In this document: piece after piece, positions 54,192-62,340 of the stretch
Layout of the letters: the number at the start of each line of letters is the position of its first letter
How positions within the stretch are numbered: position 1 is the stretch's first letter
Translations under genes and position numbers: made by a program
Source of the DNA: Pacificitalea manganoxidans
Lineage (GTDB): Bacteria; Pseudomonadota; Alphaproteobacteria; Rhodobacterales; Rhodobacteraceae
Assembly (NCBI RefSeq): GCF_002504165.1
Contig: NZ_CP021404.1
Coordinates: 682,001-746,000, forward strand
Direction of reading: 5' to 3'
Length of the DNA: 64,000 nt
Notes under the pieces: generated by a model
Told to the model about the DNA's origin: nothing
Databases searched by the model: none
What the model saw: only the letters and a program-made list of their open reading frames with translations

Positions 54192-55730
54192 TCAGTCGCT
54201 GACCGCGCCGGTTTCGTCGCGGCGGGCATGCATCCGCGCCTTGACCCGTGCGCCAACGATCAGCGGCAGGACAAAGCCGATGATGGCGATGGCCCACAGC
54301 GTGATCGACAGCGGGCTGTCCACCAGCGTCAGCCAGTTGCCGTTGTCGATGGTGACAGCGCGGCGCAGGTTGTTTTCCATCGCGTTGCCCAGCAGCGTGC
54401 CAAGGATGATGGGCACCAGCGGCACGTCGAACTTCCGCAGCGCCCAGCCCATGACGCCGAAGCCGATCATCACCAGCAGGTCGAAACTGCTGCCCGAGAT
54501 GCCGTAAATCCCGACAAAGCTGACCATCGCCACGATCGGCATCAGAACCCGGCTGGGGATCATCAGCACGCGGGTGAACAGGCCCACCATCGGGATGTTC
54601 ATCGCCAGCAGCATGAAGTTCGCGATGAAGAGCGCCGCGATCAGGCCCCAGACCACATCGGGGTTCTGGGTGAACAGCAGCGGACCGGGCGTGATGTTCA
54701 GCGACAGCAGGACCGCCAGCAGCACAGCCGTGGTGCCAGAGCCTGGCACACCCAGCGCCAGCATCGGCACCAGCGCGCCCCCGGCAGCGGCGTTGTTGCC
54801 CGCTTCAGGCGCCGCGACGCCGCGCGGATCGCCAGTACCAAAGGTGCCTTCCTTGTCGACGAGGCGTTTCTCCATCGAATAGCTGATGAAGGAGCCAAGC
54901 GATGCGCCCGCGCCCGGCAGCACCCCGGCAAGGAAGCCGAGGAACGAGGTGCGCAGCATGGTCGGCGTGCAGGCCTTGATCATCGACATCGGCGGGTAAA
55001 GTTTACCGATGGTGATGGACTTGCCCTCTGCCTCGGACTGGCCGTGACGGTTTTCGAGGAAGATCAGCACTTCGGACAGGGCAAACAGGCCAACGATGGC
55101 GACGAGGAAGTCGAGCCCGTCGTAAAGATGCACTTCGCCGAAGGTGAAGCGCGGCACACCGGTCTGGGTATCGACGCCGATGGTGGCAAGCCCGAGCCCC
55201 AGCGCGGCGGCAAAGGCCGATTTCGCCTGATTGGTCGAGGACACGCCGCCCAGCGTCATGAACGCCAGCGCGAACAGCGCGAAATATTCCGCCGGACCGA
55301 ACAGCAGCGCGATCTTGACCAGCTGCGGGGCCAGCAGGATCAGGCCCCATGTCGCGAAAAACGCCCCGACGAAAGACGCGATGCCCGACAGCGACAAAGC
55401 CTCCCCGGCGAGACCTTTCTGCGCCATCGGATAACCGTCAAGGCAGGTCATCATCGCCGGTTCGTCACCGGGAATGTTGAGCAGGATGGACGAGATCCGC
55501 CCGCCATACATTGCCCCGTAATAGACCGATGTCAGCAGGATCAGCGAGGCCGTGGGCCCAAGGCCCAAGGTGAAGGCCAGCGGGATCAGGATCGCCACGC
55601 CGTTCGAGGGGCCAAGACCGGGCAGCGCGCCCATGATCGTGCCCAGAAAACAGCCCAGCAGCGCCAGCAGCAGGTTTTGCCATGTCAGCGCGACGGCGAA
55701 CCCGTCACCGAGATTTCCAAGAAGCTCCAT
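54192..55730 (-). CDS. tctA: Tripartite tricarboxylate transporter large permease TctA
   Basis: A 512-residue inner membrane protein with about 12 spans. The motif GALPGLGPSNGVAILIPL in the first third and GVLPGAGASLGSFISYSMEKR in the second half are the two TctA signature repeats. It moves a carboxylate with sodium or proton symport in concert with TctB and TctC. It follows tctB by three bases. Substrates of the family include citrate, tartrate and aromatic acids. Confidence 0.97.
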   Translation of the reverse strand: MELLGNLGDGFAVALTWQNLLLALLGCFLGTIMGALPGLGPSNGVAILIPLAFTLGLGPTASLILLTSVYYGAMYGGRISSILLNIPGDEPAMMTCLDGYPMAQKGLAGEALSLSGIASFVGAFFATWGLILLAPQLVKIALLFGPAEYFALFALAFMTLGGVSSTNQAKSAFAAALGLGLATIGVDTQTGVPRFTFGEVHLYDGLDFLVAIVGLFALSEVLIFLENRHGQSEAEGKSITIGKLYPPMSMIKACTPTMLRTSFLGFLAGVLPGAGASLGSFISYSMEKRLVDKEGTFGTGDPRGVAAPEAGNNAAAGGALVPMLALGVPGSGTTAVLLAVLLSLNITPGPLLFTQNPDVVWGLIAALFIANFMLLAMNIPMVGLFTRVLMIPSRVLMPIVAMVSFVGIYGISGSSFDLLVMIGFGVMGWALRKFDVPLVPIILGTLLGNAMENNLRRAVTIDNGNWLTLVDSPLSITLWAIAIIGFVLPLIVGARVKARMHARRDETGAVSD

Positions 55731-55733
55731 GGA

Positions 55734-56165
55734 TCAGAACCCCCACGGACCGCGGGCCAGCGACAGGCCCAGCACAAGATGGAAAATGACGTAGATGCCG
55801 ACCGAGGTGCCGACGCCGACGGCGATGGCTTCCAGCGGGGCCGATCCCAGCCGCCAAGCGAGGTAGCCCGCCGCAAAGGCGGTGGCGACGACAAAGCCCG
55901 CCACGGGCAGCATTTCGGCGTAAAGGATCATGACGACGACCGCAGCCGCGATTTCGACCAGCCGGCCAAGGCTGGGCCATTTGGGATCGGCGTCGGGACG
56001 CAGTGCGATGACGGCGCTCGACAGCCCGAGGATGGTGGCAACGATAAGGGGGAAGGCCTTGGGGCCGACGGCGTCCGACAGGAAGCTCTCCTCGATCGCC
56101 AGCGCCGCAAAGACGTAGCCGATGGCGAGAAGAACGCCGAAGACCCCGAAGATGCGATCGCTCAT
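55734..56165 (-). CDS. tctB: Tripartite tricarboxylate transporter small permease TctB
   Basis: A 143-residue membrane protein with four spans, starting at ATG 56163-56165 (MSDRIFGVFGVLLAIGYVF). It contains the family block ESFLSDAVGPKAFPLIVATI. The upstream extension of the frame is not convincing. It forms the membrane complex with TctA and receives substrate from TctC. Confidence 0.92.
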   Translation of the reverse strand: MSDRIFGVFGVLLAIGYVFAALAIEESFLSDAVGPKAFPLIVATILGLSSAVIALRPDADPKWPSLGRLVEIAAAVVVMILYAEMLPVAGFVVATAFAAGYLAWRLGSAPLEAIAVGVGTSVGIYVIFHLVLGLSLARGPWGF

Positions 56166-56267
56166 GGCGTCACTCCTGACATGGGGTTTGGGATGAACGG
56201 GGTTTTGGATGCGAGGAGGGCGCCGCATGACAAGACGCGGCGCCCGGTTCGCTGAGCTTGCGCCCGA

Positions 56268-57245
56268 TTACTTGATGATGCCGATTTCCTTGGAAATCGT
56301 CTGGATCTGCGCGACCGAGTCCGACACGAACTGCTCGAACTCCGCGCCCTGCAGGTCGAGCGGGGCGAGGCCGTTGGCTTCCATCACCGCTTTCCATTCG
56401 TCGGATGCGTAGAGATCGCCGATCTTCGATACCCATGCGTCATAGGCCTCGTCGGACATGCCGGCGGGGGCGTAGAAGCCGCGCCAGTTGGCGCCGATCG
56501 CATCGACACCCTGTTCGCGGGCGGTCGGGAAGTCCGCGAAGTCGCCGGTCAGGCGCTCGGGCGCCAGCACCGCGATCACCCGGACGTCACCGGATTCGAC
56601 AAAGCCTTTGGCCTCGGAGAGATCGCCGGTGAAGCCCTGCACGGACCCTGCCAGCAGCTGCGTCACGGCCTCGCCACCGCCATCAAAGGCGATGTATTTG
56701 ACCTGACGCACGTCCTCGACGCCATAGGCATCGGCGGCGATCAGAACCTTCAGGTGGTCCCAGCCGCCCACAGCGGAGCCGCCGGCGATGGAGACGCTGG
56801 TGGGGTCGTTCTTGATCTGGTCGAGCAGCTGCGGAAGCGTCTCGATTTCGCTATCGGCGGCCACGGCGATCACGCCGTAATCGGCACCGATGGAGGCCAG
56901 CCAGCGGACCTGATCCATCGTGTTGCCGGGGAACGCGCCCTGTGCCAGCCGGGTCGCGGTGGCCGAGGATGCGGCGACGATCAGATTGTCGTCGTCATTG
57001 CGCTTGTTGACCACCTCGGCAAAGGCCACGCCACCGCCGCCACCGGCAAGGTTCACAACCTGCATGGTCTGGTCGATCAGGCCCAGATCCTGCATGGATT
57101 TGCCGACCTGACGGCAGGTGAAATCCCAGCCGCCGCCGGGGTTCGCCGGTGCGATGCATTCGGGGTTTTCCTGCGCCTGTGCCGCGATGGCGGACAGCGT
57201 CAGGGCGACAGCGGCGAATGCGCCACGGGTTGCGGTAAATTTCAT
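56268..57245 (-). CDS. tctC: Tripartite tricarboxylate transporter substrate-binding protein TctC
   Basis: A 325-residue periplasmic protein of the Bug family with a signal peptide ending at AQA. It carries ECIAPANPGGGWDFTCRQVGKSM, the TctC beginning that binds the ligand carboxylate, and VNLAGGGGGVAFAEVVNKR. It is the first gene of tctCBA, divergent from tctDE across a 161-base gap. Its ligand is unknown; tartrate or citrate are the best guesses from context. Confidence 0.95.
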   Translation of the reverse strand: MKFTATRGAFAAVALTLSAIAAQAQENPECIAPANPGGGWDFTCRQVGKSMQDLGLIDQTMQVVNLAGGGGGVAFAEVVNKRNDDDNLIVAASSATATRLAQGAFPGNTMDQVRWLASIGADYGVIAVAADSEIETLPQLLDQIKNDPTSVSIAGGSAVGGWDHLKVLIAADAYGVEDVRQVKYIAFDGGGEAVTQLLAGSVQGFTGDLSEAKGFVESGDVRVIAVLAPERLTGDFADFPTAREQGVDAIGANWRGFYAPAGMSDEAYDAWVSKIGDLYASDEWKAVMEANGLAPLDLQGAEFEQFVSDSVAQIQTISKEIGIIK

Positions 57246-57353
57246 AGGTCCTCCTCAGGATTTCATGTGGCGCACTCCCTTGCGCCAGATGGGGATCCGG
57301 TCGGGCGGGCCTGCGGCCTCTTCCCTAGGGATTGGGGATGTGTAACCAATAAT

Positions 57354-57371
57354 CCTGTCACGAACCTGTCA
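57354..57371. promoter_or_regulatory. Direct repeat upstream of tctD, candidate response regulator site
   Basis: CCTGTCA occurs at 57354-57360 and again at 57365-57371, an 11-bp period or one helical turn, 36 bases before tctD and on the far side from tctC. OmpR-type regulators bind such tandem half-sites, so TctD may act here on both divergent operons. Confidence 0.5.
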
Positions 57372-57406
57372 GCGGGTCCGAAAATCTGCGAAAGGGAAAG
57401 CGGCAC

Positions 57407-58078
57407 ATGCGGATATTGATGGTGGAGGATGCCCGCGATCTGGCCGAGGGGGTGATCGCGCATCTTGCCCGCTCTGGCGTGGTTTGCGATCTGGCGCCCA
57501 CGATCAACGACGCGCGAGATTGCCGGGCAGTGCAACGCTATGATGCGATCATCCTCGATATCAACCTGCCCGATGGATCGGGCCTGACGCTGCTGCGGGA
57601 GATGCGCGCGCAGGCGGATCGCACGCCCATCCTGATGCTGACGGCGCTGGCCTCGATCGATGACCGGGTGGAGGCGCTGGATCAGGGGGCGGACGATTAT
57701 CTGCGCAAACCGTTCGACCAGCGCGAACTGGAAGCCCGGCTGCGGGCGCTGGTGCGCCGGGAGACCGACCGGCGCGAGGAACAGGTGACGCTTGGCGCGC
57801 TCACCTATCTGCCCAAGGATCGCAGCGCGACGCTCAATGACCGCCAACTGGATCTGACCCGGCGCGAGGCGGCGCTGCTAGACGCGCTGATCCGCCATCA
57901 GGGGCAATACCTGTCGAAAACCCGGCTTTACGATTCGCTTTACGGGTTCGAGGATGCCGATGTCGGCGTGAACGCGATCGAGCTTTACATCGCGCGCCTG
58001 CGCAAGAAGTTCGCGGGCAGCGATGTCGGCATCGCGACCCAGCGCGGCGTAGGCTACCGGATCGGGCTCAATGACTGA
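57407..58078 (+). CDS. tctD: Response regulator TctD (OmpR family)
   Basis: A 223-residue regulator. The receiver domain has acidic pair Glu7/Asp8, phospho-acceptor Asp51 in IILDINLPDG and a conserved Lys in DDYLRKPFD. The C-terminal winged helix (about residues 125-220) is OmpR-type, with LTRREAALLDALIRH and AIELYIARLRKK. It overlaps the kinase gene by eight bases. In related systems TctD activates tctCBA in response to tricarboxylates. Confidence 0.95.
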   Translation: MRILMVEDARDLAEGVIAHLARSGVVCDLAPTINDARDCRAVQRYDAIILDINLPDGSGLTLLREMRAQADRTPILMLTALASIDDRVEALDQGADDYLRKPFDQRELEARLRALVRRETDRREEQVTLGALTYLPKDRSATLNDRQLDLTRREAALLDALIRHQGQYLSKTRLYDSLYGFEDADVGVNAIELYIARLRKKFAGSDVGIATQRGVGYRIGLND

Positions 58079-59465
58079 ACCGGCCCTGCCGCGCAGTCTG
58101 GCATCGCGGGTTCTGGCAACGGTGTTCGCCATCCTCGTGATGGGCGGGCTGTTGGTGATGGTGTCGATCTGGTGGAATGGCCGTCAGGCGACGCGGCAGG
58201 CCTATGACCGGATTTTGGTCGGGGCCGCCAACGACATCGCGGAATCGATCCGCATTCAGGCCGGCGCGCCGCTGGTCGATCTGCCGGTTTCGGCGTTTCA
58301 GTTGCTGGCGCAGGCCCCCGACGACCGGGTGTTTTACGTCGTCACCGGACCGGGGGGCGATGTCATCACCGGGCTAAACGAGGATCTGCACATCCCGACC
58401 CCGCCACGGGAGGGAACCGGCCCGCGGTTCTTTGATGCCGATCTGCAAGGTGAGCCTGCGCGCTTCGTGCAGGTGGTGCGCCCGTTTGTCGAACGCGACT
58501 TCTCCGGGCCAGTAGAGATCGTCGTGGGCCAGACCCTGCGCGCGCGGACCACGATGCTGAACGAATTGATGATCGACGCGGCATGGCCGATGGCGCTGGC
58601 GGGGCTGGTGGTGATGCTGATCGCATGGGTGGTGCTGCGCAACGCCCTGCGCCCGCTCAAGGCGCTGACCGCAGATCTGGCCCGGCGCGACCCCTATGAC
58701 CTGACCCCGATGAACACCGATGACGTGCCGCGCGAATTGCAGGTGATGCTGAGCGCGATGAACCGGTTCATGGGCCGTCTGAACGGGCAGGTCGAAGCGA
58801 TGCGCAACCTGATCTCCGACACCGCTCACCAATTGCGCACGCCCGTCGCCGCGATCATCGTGCAGTCGGAAAACGCGATGCAGGAGGCGCGCGGCGGGCA
58901 GGGGCCGGGTCGCGCGCTTGATAAACTGCTCGCGCGGTCGAAATCCCTGAGCACCCTGCTCGATCAATTGCTGAGCCGGGCGTTGGTGGTGCATCGCACC
59001 GACAGCGCGGCACGGGTGCCCGTCGATCTGCGCGAAGTGGCGCTGGAGATCATGGAGCGCGACGATCACGCCCTGATCGCGCCTGACTGCGACTTGCGGC
59101 TCGATATCGGGGAGGCGCCGGTGATGGTGCGGGCCGATGCGTTTTCGCTGGGGGAGGCCGCGCGCAATCTGCTTAACAACGCGCTGAGCCACGGCCAGTC
59201 CCCGGTGACCATTGGCGCCAGCCATGCGGCAGGGGAAGCGCGGCTGTGGGTGCGCGACAGCGGCCCCGGTCCGGCGCCCGAAATCACCGTGCGGCTGGGC
59301 GACCGTTTTAATCGCACCTCTCAATCGCGCGAGCAAAGCGCAGGTATCGGCCTGTCGATCGTTCATGCGGTGGCCGTGGCTTTTGGGGGGCGTGTGGCGA
59401 TGGGGCGGGAGCAGGACGGATTTTGCGCCGCATTGGTCCTGCCCGTGGCGGAGGATGCGGAATGA
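58071..59465 (+). CDS. tctE: Sensor histidine kinase TctE
   Basis: A 464-residue membrane kinase. The first span is VFAILVMGGLLVMVSIW, then a periplasmic sensor domain of the type found in TctE kinases (about residues 35-165), and a second span ALAGLVVMLIAWVVL. HAMP-like and catalytic parts follow: H box LISDTAHQLRTPVAA, N box AARNLLNNALSH, and G boxes RDSGPGPAPE and GIGLSIVHAVA. It senses an external carboxylate and phosphorylates TctD. Its stop overlaps the next start by four bases. Confidence 0.94.
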   Translation: MTEPALPRSLASRVLATVFAILVMGGLLVMVSIWWNGRQATRQAYDRILVGAANDIAESIRIQAGAPLVDLPVSAFQLLAQAPDDRVFYVVTGPGGDVITGLNEDLHIPTPPREGTGPRFFDADLQGEPARFVQVVRPFVERDFSGPVEIVVGQTLRARTTMLNELMIDAAWPMALAGLVVMLIAWVVLRNALRPLKALTADLARRDPYDLTPMNTDDVPRELQVMLSAMNRFMGRLNGQVEAMRNLISDTAHQLRTPVAAIIVQSENAMQEARGGQGPGRALDKLLARSKSLSTLLDQLLSRALVVHRTDSAARVPVDLREVALEIMERDDHALIAPDCDLRLDIGEAPVMVRADAFSLGEAARNLLNNALSHGQSPVTIGASHAAGEARLWVRDSGPGPAPEITVRLGDRFNRTSQSREQSAGIGLSIVHAVAVAFGGRVAMGREQDGFCAALVLPVAEDAE

Positions 59466-60499
59466 CATGGTTGAGATCCGTGATCGCGGCGGTGCTGCTG
59501 CTGCCGCAGGCCGTAATGGGGCAGGAGGCCACGGCGCGTTTTGGCAACGGGGCGACCGAATTCCTGCTGCGCTCCACTACGGATATCGCCATCATCCGCC
59601 CGGTCATCGACCGCTTTGTCGCGCTGAACCCGGATCTGACCATCGCCTATGAGCAGTGGGGGTCGAACGATCTGTTTGCCGTCAGCCGCGCGGAGTGCAC
59701 CGGCGATGGCGTCGCGGCGGACGCGGTGTTTTCATCGGCGGTGCAGCAATTGGTCTGGATGGTGAATGCCGCCTGCGCGCATCCCTACCGATCCTCCGCC
59801 ACGCTTGCCCTGCCGCGCACCCGCCGCTGGCGCGATGAGTTGTGGGGGATCACGACCGAACCGGCGGTGATCGTTTATAACAAAAATCTTCTTGCCGACG
59901 ATCAGGTGCCGCGCAGCCGGTTTGCCCTGCTCGATGCATTGCGCTCGAACCCGGAATTTTACCGCGACCGGATCGCCACCTATGACATCGCATCCTCGGG
60001 GCTGGGCTATCTGTTTGCCTATGCCGATAGTCTGGAGGCCTCGACCTTTGGTGCGCTGCTGGAAGGGTTCGCGCGCGTCGATGCGGTCGCCACATGCTGT
60101 TCGTCGGAAATCATCGAGGCGGTTGCCGATGGCCGGTTCCTGATTGCCTATAACGTGCTGGGGTCCTACGCCGCCAACATCACCCGGCCCGAGGTCGGCA
60201 TGGTGCTGCCGCAGGATTATACGCTGTTTTTGTCGCGGGGGCTGATGATCCCGCGCGGCGCCCGGCACAAGGCCGCTGCAACCGCCCTGCTGGATTTCCT
60301 GCTGTCGGCCGAGGCGCAGGATCTGCTGCGGCAGGCCGGGCTGGTCATGGGCACCGATACGGCGGAGGCGGACCTGACCGCCAGCGCGCGCCGCTTCATC
60401 CCGCTGTCGCCCTCGCTTCTGGTCTCGCTCGATGCCAATCGCAGCGGCTTCCTGCTGCGCTACTGGGACGATACATTCGCAGGCAGCACCGGCCCATGA
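59462..60499 (+). CDS. Extracellular solute-binding protein coupled to the tct two-component system
   Basis: A 345-residue periplasmic binding protein of the iron(III)/family 1 type. The start is ATG 59462 (MTWLRSVIAAVLLLPQAVMG), with the signal ending near GQEA; the longer frame falls inside tctE. It has RSTTDIAIIRPVIDRFVALN near the N-terminus, LGYLFAYADS, and a late ARHKAAATALLDFLLSAEAQ, all typical of the fold. No ABC permease genes are nearby. It is translationally coupled to tctE (ATGA overlap), so it may act in sensing, presenting ligand to the kinase, instead of in transport. Confidence 0.88.
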   Translation: MTWLRSVIAAVLLLPQAVMGQEATARFGNGATEFLLRSTTDIAIIRPVIDRFVALNPDLTIAYEQWGSNDLFAVSRAECTGDGVAADAVFSSAVQQLVWMVNAACAHPYRSSATLALPRTRRWRDELWGITTEPAVIVYNKNLLADDQVPRSRFALLDALRSNPEFYRDRIATYDIASSGLGYLFAYADSLEASTFGALLEGFARVDAVATCCSSEIIEAVADGRFLIAYNVLGSYAANITRPEVGMVLPQDYTLFLSRGLMIPRGARHKAAATALLDFLLSAEAQDLLRQAGLVMGTDTAEADLTASARRFIPLSPSLLVSLDANRSGFLLRYWDDTFAGSTGP

Positions 60500-61338
60500 A
60501 CCATGGACCGGACGGGCAGGGGGCGAAGGGCGCGATGACCAGCAGTCATGACACGGCACAGGCCGTGCGGGAGCGCATCGACAGCTTCGTGCGGGGCCAT
60601 TTTCACCTGCGCGGCACATTGCGATTGCACCGTCGCGCGCTGGGCTGGGATCTGCTGCGTGCGCCGGTCAACGTGGTGCTGGCGCCGCTGTTTTTGCTGG
60701 TGATGCTGGCAGGTCTTCTGGCGCGCGCGGTTGGGCTGCGCCGGGTCGGGACGTGGCTGGGAAACCGCCGTATGCTGTTCAAGACCGCCGTGGCGCGCGG
60801 CATCGAAGAGCGCATCGCCGCCGATCTGTTGCAAGGCGCACCGCTCACCCCGCGCAGTCAGGCATTGATTGACGACTATACCGCCGTGCGCTCCGCCGTG
60901 GCCGAAATCACCACCTCGCTGGTCGTGCTGGTGGCGGGGTGGGCGCTGTTTGGCACCGCTACGCCGGGGATCGCCTCGCTTGCGCCGACCGTGTCGGGCT
61001 ATGTCGGTCACGCCACCGCCGTCATGGGGTTCCCGCTGGGCGACCGGCTGGGGTCGGTCTGGTATGCCGTGTTCCCGGTGTCGCTGCCGGTGTACTTCGT
61101 CATTGCGACGGGGGTGATCCTTGCGATGGTGGCGTCGCTGGTGACGACCTTTGCGGGTATTCTCGCGGACCCGGTGCAGGCGCATCTGGGCATCCACAGG
61201 CGGCGGCTGGCGCGGTTGCTGGACCGGATCGGACGCGCGGAGGGGGAGACCTCCGCACTGGCGCCGGAACATATCCTTGCGCGGCTGGCGGATCTGAGCG
61301 ACGCGGGGATCAGTCTGGTGCGGCTGTTCCGGTCCTGA
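60496..61338 (+). CDS. Membrane protein of unknown function downstream of the tct signalling genes
   Basis: A 280-residue protein with a hydrophilic N-terminus and four hydrophobic segments: VVLAPLFLLVMLAGLLARAVG, TTSLVVLVAGWALFGTA, a weaker stretch near residue 178, and YFVIATGVILAMVASLVTTFAGI. The C-terminal 60 residues are charged (LGIHRRRLARLLDRIGRAEG) and likely cytoplasmic. I cannot name it securely; it resembles a DUF6635-type family. It overlaps the solute-binding protein gene by four bases, so it belongs to the tctDE operon. Confidence 0.7.
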   Translation: MNHGPDGQGAKGAMTSSHDTAQAVRERIDSFVRGHFHLRGTLRLHRRALGWDLLRAPVNVVLAPLFLLVMLAGLLARAVGLRRVGTWLGNRRMLFKTAVARGIEERIAADLLQGAPLTPRSQALIDDYTAVRSAVAEITTSLVVLVAGWALFGTATPGIASLAPTVSGYVGHATAVMGFPLGDRLGSVWYAVFPVSLPVYFVIATGVILAMVASLVTTFAGILADPVQAHLGIHRRRLARLLDRIGRAEGETSALAPEHILARLADLSDAGISLVRLFRS

Positions 61339-61362
61339 CCTGCCAACACGGGGGCGGGGTGG

Positions 61363-62223
61363 TTACGAGGACTGCTTGGCCATGCGCAACATGACCACAC
61401 CCGCCAGCGTCATCATCGTCGCCACGACCTTGGCCAGATCGAGCTTCTCGCGCAGGATGAACACGCCGATCAGCAACGCAAAGATGATCGAGGTCTCGCG
61501 CAAGGCCGTCACCAGCGCGATCGGCGCCTGCGTGAAGGCCCAAAGCACCAGCGCATAGGCGGCATAGGAGGCACCGCCCCCGATGAACAACAGCCGCCGT
61601 CCTTCGGTCGGCACACGGCGCAGCATCGCAGGCCAGCGCAGCGCGGCGAGCACGGCAAAGATCAGCGCGTTGGCGATGGTCATCCAGCCATAGAACCCCA
61701 GCGCCGTCCCGGCCTGCCGCGCGCCCATGCCATCGACCAGCGAATAGGAGGCGATGAAGCAGCCCGTCGTCAGCGCCAGCGCCGCGGCGTGCCGGTTACG
61801 TTGCCCCGCCCCGCGTCGCACCAGCGCCATCGAAATGATGCCCAGCCCGATCAGCGCCACCGCGCCCAGTTGCAGCGGCTCCAGCGGCACGCCCAGCACC
61901 ACCACCGACACCGCCGCGACGATCAGCGGTGCGCTGCCGCGGGCGAGCGGATAGACCTGCGTCAGATCGCCGGTGCGATAGGATGCCAGCAAAAACAGCT
62001 GATAGCCCAGATGCAGCACCACGCCCGCCGCCATCAGCGGATAGCTGGCGGGGTTAGGCGCGGGCACGACCAACAGCACCGGCACGGCAAAGATCGCCTG
62101 CCCGATGACCACCGCAGCCATCGCCAGATGCTTATCGCGCCCGCCTTTGACCAAGGCGTTCCAACTGGCATGCAGAAGCGCCGCGAGGATCACGGCAAGA
62201 AAGACGGTAAGGCTCAACAGCAT
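61363..62223 (-). CDS. EamA/DMT family transporter
   Basis: A 286-residue ten-span exporter with two EamA repeats. It starts LSLTVFLAVILAALLHASWNALVKG, the common opening of this group. ATG 62221-62223 lies only one base after AGGAG, so TTG 62217, with seven-base spacing, may be the true start. Members export amino acids, metabolites or drugs; the substrate is unknown. The gene ends convergent with the tct operon membrane protein. Confidence 0.9.
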   Translation of the reverse strand: MLLSLTVFLAVILAALLHASWNALVKGGRDKHLAMAAVVIGQAIFAVPVLLVVPAPNPASYPLMAAGVVLHLGYQLFLLASYRTGDLTQVYPLARGSAPLIVAAVSVVVLGVPLEPLQLGAVALIGLGIISMALVRRGAGQRNRHAAALALTTGCFIASYSLVDGMGARQAGTALGFYGWMTIANALIFAVLAALRWPAMLRRVPTEGRRLLFIGGGASYAAYALVLWAFTQAPIALVTALRETSIIFALLIGVFILREKLDLAKVVATMMTLAGVVMLRMAKQSS

Positions 62224-62233
62224 GCTCCTGCTC

Positions 62234-62258
62234 GAAAACGCGATGGTGGCGCGTTTTC
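62234..62258 (-). terminator. Hairpin immediately upstream of the EamA gene
   Basis: A perfect 9-bp stem, GAAAACGCG (62234-62242) with CGCGTTTTC (62250-62258), and a seven-base loop. It lies 11 bases before the EamA start and after the aminotransferase gene on the same strand. It could end the upstream transcript or attenuate EamA. Bases 62290-62335 also contain a 15-base tandem repeat. Confidence 0.45.
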
Positions 62259-62340
62259 GCAAGCGGCACAACTCCGCCCCGTCAGCTCGGCCCGGCCCGC
62301 TGCCGAAGCCGTCGCTGCCGAAGCCGCCGCTGCCGGGGTT

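Noticed and set aside
53580-56255. An 891-codon open frame on the plus strand.
   Set aside because: It lies antisense to LysR, tctA and tctB, has low-complexity Arg/Gln/His-rich composition and is a typical GC-rich shadow.
62290-62335. Tandem CTGCCGAAGCCG(T/C)CG repeat before the EamA gene.
   Set aside because: Only two units long and GC-rich; it may be chance or simple slippage and suggests no function.
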